Of a DNA stretch of 64,000 nucleotides, positions 8,252 to 15,500 are shown piece after piece. How positions within the stretch are numbered: position 1 is the stretch's first letter; every line of letters begins with the position of its first letter. The stretch comes from Actinoplanes italicus. GTDB lineage: Bacteria; Actinomycetota; Actinomycetes; Mycobacteriales; Micromonosporaceae. The position numbers and the translations under genes are program-made. The notes under the pieces were generated by a model. That model saw nothing but the letters and a program-made list of their open reading frames with translations. It was not told the origin of the DNA and made no database searches. The stretch covers positions 186,001 through 250,000 of the forward strand of contig NZ_PVMZ01000007.1 in the NCBI RefSeq assembly GCF_003001815.1, written 5' to 3'.

Positions 8252-9168
8252 GGACCGCCGACAGCGTGCTGCTCCCCGGCCACGACGTTCCCCTCGGCCG
8301 GTACACCACGGTCCGCCGGCTCCTGCCGCACCGCGAGCGGCGGATGATCGGCGCCTGGTGCTTCGTCGACCACTTCGGACCCGACGACGTCAGCGGCCGC
8401 CCCGGCATGCAGGTGCCGCCGCATCCGCACACCGGACTGCAGACCGTGACATGGCTGGTGGACGGCCTGATCGAGCACCGCGACAGTCTCGGCAGCCACC
8501 AGTTCATCGCGCCCGGCCAGCTCAACCTGATGACCTCCGGGCACGGCATCGCCCACTCCGAGTACACGCCGCCGGAGCACCCCGACGGCATGCACGGCCT
8601 CCAGCTGTGGATAGCCCTGCCCGACGACGCCCGCAACGGCCCGGCCCGCTTCGAGCACCACGCGGGCCTGCCGTCCCGCTCCGACGGCCCGCTCACGGTC
8701 ACCGTGATCATCGGACGGCTCGGCGAACTCCACTCCCCCGCCCTCGTGCACTCGCCACTGGTCGGCGCGGAACTGCTGTACGCCGGTGCGGCCCGGCACA
8801 CGCTCGACCTGGCTCCGGCCTTCGAGCACGGCGTCCTGGTCATGTCCGGCACGGCCACCGTCGACGGCACCCGGCTGGATCCCGGCTCACTGTTCTACGC
8901 CGGTGGCGGGCGCGGCGCACTGGACATCGAGGTCACCGGGCCGGCCAGGTTGTTCCTCGTCGGCGGGGCGCCGTTCGACGAGCCTCTCGTGATGTGGTGG
9001 AACTTCGTGGGGCGTACCCATGAGGAGATCGTCGAGGCCCGGACCCGGTGGATGTCCGGTTCCGATCGCTTCGGCGTCGTCGATGGTTGCGAGGCCGATC
9101 CCCTTCCGGCTCCAGACCTTCCTTCGGTACGCCTGAAGGCGCGCGACCGGCACGGCAACACCTTCTGA
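8248..9168 (+). CDS. Pirin family protein
   Basis: Bicupin pirin, 306 aa, cytosolic. The N-terminal cupin keeps the metal-binding pattern HPHTGLQTVTW and, further on, GHGIAHSE. Family landmarks LNLMTSGHGIAHSEYTP and GLQLWIALP are intact, and the C-terminal cupin ends with a GGAPFDEPLVMWWNFVG motif typical of pirins. Some pirins have quercetin 2,3-dioxygenase activity, others act in redox sensing; nothing here distinguishes these. The ATG at 8248 overlaps the PPOX stop, suggesting coupled expression with a redox flavoprotein. Confidence 0.9.
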   Translation: MRTADSVLLPGHDVPLGRYTTVRRLLPHRERRMIGAWCFVDHFGPDDVSGRPGMQVPPHPHTGLQTVTWLVDGLIEHRDSLGSHQFIAPGQLNLMTSGHGIAHSEYTPPEHPDGMHGLQLWIALPDDARNGPARFEHHAGLPSRSDGPLTVTVIIGRLGELHSPALVHSPLVGAELLYAGAARHTLDLAPAFEHGVLVMSGTATVDGTRLDPGSLFYAGGGRGALDIEVTGPARLFLVGGAPFDEPLVMWWNFVGRTHEEIVEARTRWMSGSDRFGVVDGCEADPLPAPDLPSVRLKARDRHGNTF

Positions 9169-9305
9169 CCGTGGGCGTGGCTCTCTGACCGCGGCCGTTG
9201 CCTTCTCCGCCGTCGTCGTCTTCTCCGGGCCGCGGCCCCTTTCCGGCCGTGCCTTCTCGCGGCCGTGGCTTTACGGATCGGGGTGACGATCGTCATGATC
9301 ATCCG

Positions 9306-9818
9306 ATGACGCCCGCCCGCCTGCTGACGGCTCTCGCCAGCGTCCACGGCCTGCATCCACGCGCCGAACAGCGGATTCCACCCGTCATCACCTGGGACGA
9401 CGACCCGTGCGGCGGCACCGCGGCGGCCACGCTGAACGCCGGTGGCATCCGGGTAACCGAACCGTTCGGGGCCGGCGGCCTGGCCGACGTGCAGGACATC
9501 GAACCGTGCGTCTTCCAGCGGGTCCTACGCCCGGAGGCCGCCGCCCTGCTCTGGCTGCACAGCACCGAACCGGACACATCAGACGGCGACGAGGTTCTTG
9601 CGCAGCGCGTCTTCGCCACGGATCTGCCCGCCGAGGGGTATCTCCCCGGTTCGCCGGAGGACGAGCTCACCATCCACATGCTGGTCGGCGAACTCACCGC
9701 CGGCGCCGAGTGCGACTTCGGCGGCGACATGTTGTTCGCACAGATGAGGGCAGTGGTCAGAAGTACGTTCGGAGAGCGGGCCGGACTCGTCGAGATCACC
9801 CGCCGAGCCGTCATCTGA
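9306..9818 (+). CDS. Hypothetical protein, 170 aa
   Basis: Unrecognised acidic protein. Start ATG at 9306 follows a short TCATCCG without a clear ribosome site; the frame is open further upstream, but codon use there is irregular. It has no signal peptide, membrane segment or cysteine cluster. The body alternates hydrophobic strands and acidic turns, for example VQDIEPCVFQRVLRP and DELTIHMLVGELTAG. It follows the pirin gene by 137 bp of imperfect GGCCGTGCCTTCTC-like repeats and precedes another unknown gene. Codon bias supports a real gene. No function is proposed. Confidence 0.6.
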   Translation: MTPARLLTALASVHGLHPRAEQRIPPVITWDDDPCGGTAAATLNAGGIRVTEPFGAGGLADVQDIEPCVFQRVLRPEAAALLWLHSTEPDTSDGDEVLAQRVFATDLPAEGYLPGSPEDELTIHMLVGELTAGAECDFGGDMLFAQMRAVVRSTFGERAGLVEITRRAVI

Positions 9819-9861
9819 TCACCGCGCACCTGCCCCTCATCGATCACGTGCAAGGAGGGCG

Positions 9862-10404
9862 ATGACCGGAAACGAACAGTCCCCGCCTACCGGCGCGGCC
9901 GAGGACGGCGGCGGGACGGGCACGAGCGGCGACCATCACGGCGGCAGGCCGGACGCGCACTGCGATCACCACGGCGGCGCGGCGGAAACCTACAGCGATC
10001 ACCACGGCGGCAGGCCGGACACGCACAGCGATCGCCACGACGGCGGGACCGCGCGGCTTCCGCGTTCGCACGCGGTGTACATCCGGGCGGTCGCTGAGGC
10101 ACTCGAGGCCGCGGGTGTTCCGGTGGCCGACTGGAGGGCCGACGACGGCCCGGTCCCGGAAGGCTGGATTCCCTTCGATCTGGCCCGGCAGGTGCGCCTC
10201 CACGGATGGCCGGTGTGGGATCACGACGAGGCCGGGGCGGGCTGGGCCGAGAATCGGGGGTGGTACCTGCTGACCGTCGACGATCCGGGTGGGCGGAACG
10301 TCAGGTCTGTTCACGTCCTTCCAGTCGCCACGAGGGCAGCGCCGGATTCGGTGACGCGGGCGGTCGTGGCCCACGCCGGGTTGTCGCCGCGGCCTTCGGA
10401 CTGA
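9862..10404 (+). CDS. Hypothetical protein with an 11-residue His-rich repeat
   Basis: 180 aa, ATG start with a strong AAGGAGGG upstream. Residues 24-65 are a tandem repeat of about 11 residues starting DHHGG (DHHGGRPDAHC, DHHGGAAETYS, DHHGGRPDTHS, then a decayed DRHDGG), encoded by a 33-bp DNA repeat. After it comes a compact domain: YIRAVAEALEAAGVPVADW, PEGWIPFDL, GWAENRGWYLLTVDD and a final helix. That layout resembles small actinobacterial DUF6292-like proteins, but I am not certain of the assignment. The His/Asp repeat could bind divalent metal; this is inference from composition only. Confidence 0.65.
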   Translation: MTGNEQSPPTGAAEDGGGTGTSGDHHGGRPDAHCDHHGGAAETYSDHHGGRPDTHSDRHDGGTARLPRSHAVYIRAVAEALEAAGVPVADWRADDGPVPEGWIPFDLARQVRLHGWPVWDHDEAGAGWAENRGWYLLTVDDPGGRNVRSVHVLPVATRAAPDSVTRAVVAHAGLSPRPSD

Positions 10405-10549
10405 CGATCCGCAGCCTCGCCCGCCGGAAAGAACGTTCGGTCTCTTCGGGAGGTGACTGCTCGCGCGTCGCACAAAGTGCGTTGACGGGTGGCTGGGTGG
10501 GGCGGAAGGTCGAGGGTGGACCGACCGAAACACCCGGCGGAGGAAATCC

Positions 10550-10984
10550 GTGACCCTCCTCGATGCCAGCCGACTCGTTCTCGTCTTCGTCGCTCCGGGC
10601 TTGGTGATCGCCGCTGTCCGGTATGTACCGCGGTGGTGTGCCGCCGTGGCTGAGCACCGCCGGCGGCGATCACCGGAGGCTGTGCCGTACGGGCCGCCGA
10701 TCGAGCGGCTCGCCGCCGACCTCCGGCGGCTGTTACGGCTGCACGGGGAGCTCGCCGCCTCCGCGCATTCGGCCTACTGCGCTCATCGGCTGTGGGCGGT
10801 CGAGGCCGCCATCAGCACGCGAGCCATCGAGGCCGCCACGGCGCTGGAGGTACCGCATCCCCACCCGGACCGGGCGGCCACGCTTACCCGGACCGAGATC
10901 TCCGCGCTGCTCGCCGCTCTGGCCGCCGCGGGCCTGGTGCTTCCGGCCCGCATCGACGGCTTCACCACCGACGGCCGGATCTGA
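10550..10984 (+). CDS. Hypothetical small membrane-anchored protein
   Basis: 144 aa from the GTG at 10550, preceded by GGAGGA. The N-terminus (LLDASRLVLVFVAPGLVIAAV, residues 3-23) is a probable membrane anchor or signal anchor. It is followed by an Arg-rich stretch and a helical domain rich in Ala, Leu and Arg (ERLAADLRRLLRLHGELAAS...). No catalytic motif is evident. It is the last gene before a 1.5-kb gene-poor stretch. It may belong with the preceding unknown gene, 145 bp upstream. Confidence 0.55.
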   Translation: MTLLDASRLVLVFVAPGLVIAAVRYVPRWCAAVAEHRRRRSPEAVPYGPPIERLAADLRRLLRLHGELAASAHSAYCAHRLWAVEAAISTRAIEAATALEVPHPHPDRAATLTRTEISALLAALAAAGLVLPARIDGFTTDGRI

Positions 10985-11073
10985 GCCACCGACGAAGCCA
11001 CCCGCGAAGCTCTTCGCCACCGACGAAGCCACCCGCGAAGGCACTGAACTACCGCCGAAGCCACCCGCGAAAG
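10985..11073 (+). repeat. Three short direct repeats after the 10550 gene
   Basis: A 25-nt unit with core CGAAGCCACCCGCGAAG occurs at 10985-11009 and again identical at 11016-11040. A third, shortened copy (CCGAAGCCACCCGCGAAAG) is at 11055-11073. The first copy begins immediately after the stop codon. Spacing is not constant, and no coding role is apparent. Confidence 0.7.
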
Positions 11074-12529
11074 CTGTGGGCCACCGGCGACAGGCTTGCG
11101 GAATCAGGGTCAGGCCTCCCATACAGATCACGCCGAAAGGGCGACCGCGAGCCGTATCTGACCCATATTCAAGTGCCCGGTTCGCAGTGCCTCACGCATC
11201 CTTCCCAGCCGGGGAAGCAGCCATAGGGCACAGCCCGCCTCCAAAAAAGCGGCCAAGATGATCATCCAGCGCAGCGATGTTGTGGTTGACGAGACCCTGA
11301 TCCATCGATCTGCGGGGCCAGAGCCACCCGGTCCTCGTATCCGAGAACTCGATGGCAATGGCCGAGAGGCGACGGCCAACCGGTCGCGTCGGGATCAGCC
11401 ACTGCTCGCGCAGCCCTGATTCAGAAAGGCGTCCGACGGCGCACTTCGAGTCGCCCGGCAGCAGAACTCGAGCCACCGGCACGGAGTTCGCGGCGCCTGC
11501 ATGGGGCAGGCCTGCAAGGGCAAGGCCACAACAGGCGCAGGCCACAAGGGGCGCAGGCAGAAGAGGCGAGGCTACGAAGGGCGCAGGCCCGAAGGGGAAG
11601 GCTGCAGGGAGAGGACAGCGGCGGGAGATGGGCTCCCGCCGCTGCCTCCCGTCCCGGCCGCACGCCAAGAATCGCCAGCCGCGAGAGGACGAGGGGGCGT
11701 CGCCTCAGCGGAGAATCTCGGGCGCGGTCCGGCCGCCGAATTAACTGGGGGGCTCGGCGGCCGTGGGCCGGGAAGTCGGGGTGGTTCGTGGTACTCGCAG
11801 GGGCTCGTGGATCCGGCCCCGCAGGGCCGCACATCCACCGTGACAGATCACCCTCCCATGATCCGCGATAACGCAGCGTGTCCTTCGCCACCCGCCGGAC
11901 ACTCTCCGGTAATCCACCGTCCACATGGGAACCGTGTGCCGATCACGCAGACAGCATGCTGCGGGCTTCACACAGCGTAGGCGACCGTTAGCGCAGTGGC
12001 TACCCGGCGCACGCGTGGCCGTACCGGAGAAAGGTCTGGATGAAAGGGCCGGGTGCGCATCACCTGTTCAGGGTCGCCCGCCAGTCCGTGGTTGTTCTGA
12101 AGAGAAGCTTAAAAGGTTCTTAAGTCGATACCGTGGCCGTCACCCGCGGACAGCGATCAGCGTTGATCGGAGCAGCTCCGGCGGCTGTCTCCGAAAGCGC
12201 TCCGGAACGCCGTCATAGTCACTGCTCAACCCGTTGAACCGGGGCCGCCCGCAGGACGTATACCCCCGTGATCGCGCATCATCGGCGGGCTGCGGCGCCG
12301 ATGCGATCGACGCTCGCGGGCCGTCCGCGAGGCCGGTGACGGGGATCCGCAGAGCGGTGGCGCGGTGCGCAAATCCGTGGTTAACCTTCCACATCCACCA
12401 CGTGGCAGGGGTTGATCTCGGGGCGCAAGGGGCGCGCATCGGGGTGCGGAGGTGGTACACGGTGAGGACGGTGGCGCGGATGCGGCTACGGGGCGTTGGG
12501 TCCTTCCCCAGCCGATTCGGGGCCTCGTC
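11074..12529. other. Gene-poor stretch of about 1.5 kb
   Basis: No reading frame here has the sharp codon bias of the neighbours. It contains a lower-GC part (about 11100-11400), imperfect GCAGGC/AAGGGC repeats at 11495-11600, a strong hairpin at 11616-11644 and an AT-rich spot near 12105-12125 (CTTAA...TTAAG) that could belong to a promoter for the giant gene. A short minus-strand frame at 11128-11262 would encode a hydrophobic peptide, but its codon use is atypical. I see no tRNA. Confidence 0.6.
11616..11644. terminator. 12-bp perfect GC-rich hairpin
   Basis: CAGCGGCGGGAG (11616-11627), loop ATGGG, CTCCCGCCGCTG (11633-11644). The stem is perfect. No T-run follows on either strand, as is common for actinobacterial terminators. 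It lies inside the gene-poor region, so which transcript it would end is unclear. Confidence 0.5.
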
Positions 12530-15500
12530 ATGAGCTTCGAAGACGACGAGTACTGGGCGGACGAGTACGACGAGTACTCCTTCATGCCCAGCTCTGCCGT
12601 CAAACAGGAGAAGCACTACACCAAACGTACGGCGCCGGACCCGGTCATTCCGACGCGCCGCCGCAGCGGCGCGGGCCCGGACGACCCCCGCCGCCCGAAG
12701 AAGGCCACCTTCGACGCGGAACGCCCCAGCTGGCTGAACGACCCCGACTTCGAGCCGATCGACACCTCCGTCGACAACCTGGTCGGCGACGACTTCGACG
12801 ACGTCGACTTCAACCGCCCCGAACTCGGCGTCGACTTCGACAAACCCGACTTTCCGATCGTCGACCCCGCGGCGCGTCCGGAGCTGCGGCGCGGTGCCGC
12901 GAGCCAGCGTCGCGGTGGCGAAAACCGCTATGAGCGTACGCCCGGCGCGCGCCGGGCCGACGACCGCGAATCGCCCCGCAGCGACCGTGGTCACACATCC
13001 TCGCGCTACCGGGACGACGGCCCGGAACGCTGGGAGGACGCCCCCGACCGCCGGGACCGCCGCCGCGACGAGCCCGCCTCGAGCCGGGACCGCCGCCGCG
13101 ACGATGTCCCGCCCCGTCCCGACCCTCGGTGGGACGACCGTGACGCCCGGTGGGACGACCGCGACCGCCGGCCCGGCTCCCGTGACCCCCGCGATTCCCG
13201 CACGCCGTGGGACGCCCGGGAGCCCGACCTTCGCGACCCGCGCGCCTACCGGGACGACCGTGACCCGCGCGACCTCCGTGGCCCGTCCGGGGACCGTGAC
13301 CTCCGCCCGGCCGACCGCGACCCCCGCACGGGCGACCGTGATCTCCGTGCGCCGCGGGACGATCGTGACCCGCGCGGCCTCCGCTCCGCACCCGGTGACC
13401 GGGACGCACGTCCCTCGCGGGACGATCGTGACCCTCGTACTGTGCGGGACGACCGGGACGGGCGCGGGTCGCTCGAGTCCCGCGGCTCCCGGGACCTGCG
13501 GGACCCGCGCGACGAGCGGCGCGACCCCGCCCGGGACGACCGCGCCGGCCGCGGGCGCCGCAGTGCCGAGATCCGCCCCGACGAGCTCTGGGACGACGAG
13601 GGCCGGGCCGGCCGTGGCCGTGCCGACGAGCGCTGGGAGACCGTCGAGCCGCCGCGTGACGACGACCGTCCGGGCATCGGCCGGACCATCGAGCTGGGCG
13701 CCGACGAGTACTGGGAGGGCCAGCCGGGCCGCCAGGCACGCCCGGGCGGTGACCGGGCCCGTGCCACCGCGGCGTGGGAGGACGACGACTTCGGCCCGAT
13801 CCGTCCGGCCGGTGGACGCCGGGCGCGGCGCGACGAGGCGGACGCGCGGCGGGCCGGTCCGGCGCGCAACGACGATCTCGCGGTCACCGGGCGCGCGCAG
13901 GTCCCGGCGCCGGGTTCCGAACGTGGCGACGGTCTCGAGCCGGGCTTCGGGAGCGACGAGTCCTACGACCGGTACCGCCAGGATCGCGAGCCGCGGCGGG
14001 ACGCCGGGCAGCCGGTCGGCGGGCAGCCGGTCGGCGGGCAGCCGGTCGGTGCGCAGCCGGTCGGTGCCGACGCTCGTGCCGGCTTCGATTCGGCGGGCCG
14101 TGAGCAGGGCGAACGCCCGCCTGCGGCGGCCGGGGCCGACCTCACCGTGGGGCGCGACGCCCTCAGCGGCGACGTCCCGGCGCGTGGCGTGGCGTCCGAT
14201 GGCACGCCGCGTACCGAGCGCGACGATCCGGCCGTCCTTGCCGACGCCGCCGCGCGAGCCGACGCCGCCGCGCGAGCCGACGCGGAGCGGGCGAACACGG
14301 AACGGGCCGCGTCCGAGCGAGAGGATCCCGATCGTGGCCTGGACGGGCGTGCCGTTCAGGACGGCGGGGCCGGGTCGCGTGTGGACGGCGACGGTTACGC
14401 CGGGCTACAGGGCGCAGCTGTCCCAGGTGCGTCCGCGGCCGGAGCTGACGGCTCCGCCGGTGACGGTACGGGCCGGCGTACGGGTCCCGATCCGCAGAGC
14501 GAGCGTGGCGGTGCGCCGAATGCCGCCGGTGGCTCCGGTTCCCCGGCAGTGGACGCCGGTGGTGCGGCCGGCAACGGTGTACCGCAGTACGGCACGGCCG
14601 GAGCGGCGAACCCGCAACAGGACGCTCGCTGGGGCGTGACCCAGCCTGGTGCCGGTCAGGTGGCCGGTGGCGCCGCCGACGGTGGCTACGGGGTCGCCGG
14701 GACCGATCAGCGGGGCGGAAACGGCGAACCGGGGGCCGCTGGGGCCCGTGCCGATCACAGCGGCCCAGGCCAGGACGAGCCGGGCAAGGGTGAGCGGAAA
14801 GGGCGCGGGGGCTGGCGGTCCGCGGTGGCACGTCTCGTACCGGGACAGCGCGGGTCCACGCCGGTGGAGCCTACGGTTGATCTCAGCCATCGGGACGGGC
14901 CGCACGGGAACCCTGGTCAGGCTCCGAACAGCGACGCGGGTCAGACGCCGCCTCCGGGGCCGGGTGAGCCCGCGCCGGGTGCGGTCGGCTCCGGGCCTCG
15001 TGTGGTGCGGCGCGCTGAACCGCCCGTACCGCCGAAGGTTGTCACCAAAGCCACGCCGCCTCCCGCGCCTCGCGTCGTCAAGGCCGACCCGCCGGTCGCG
15101 CCGCGGGTTCTCGCCGCGCCCGCGCCGGTTCCGCCTGCCCGGGTGATCGGGCCGAACGGCGTTCAGGTGCCTGCCATGCCGGGGGCCTCGGACACGGGCA
15201 CGGTCCCGGACGCTGGCGAACGGTCCGGGACGACCGCCGGGGCCGCTGGCGGAAGTGCGGGCATCGAACGCGTCATGGGACCCGGCGCCGGTCCCGCCGC
15301 CGGGGTGCCGGAGCGGACCACCACGACGGGGTACGGCAGTGCGGGCTCCGGGGACGCCCGGCGACCCGGTGGGCCCGAAGCGGCTGCCGGGCGGCCGGGA
15401 CAGGCCGGCGCCGAGCAGCTCAGCCCCTACAGCACCGGAGAGATCCGGCTCGGCCCGGACGAGGCCGGGTGGGCCGACGTCCCGCAGCAGCGCGGCCGCC

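Noticed and set aside
9169..9305. In-frame extension of the 170-residue unknown gene upstream of 9306
   Set aside because: The stretch is made of imperfect GGCCGTGCCTTCTC-like repeats, and the ATG at 9306 gives a protein with consistent codon use.
11128..11379. Short hydrophobic minus-strand peptide in the gene-poor region
   Set aside because: Third-position bias is unlike real genes here and there is no clear ribosome site; kept only as part of the unexplained region.
11980..12060. tRNA-like segment (TTAGCGCAGTGGC resembles a D-arm)
   Set aside because: No T-arm GGTTCGA-type sequence or matching acceptor stem occurs within the required distance.
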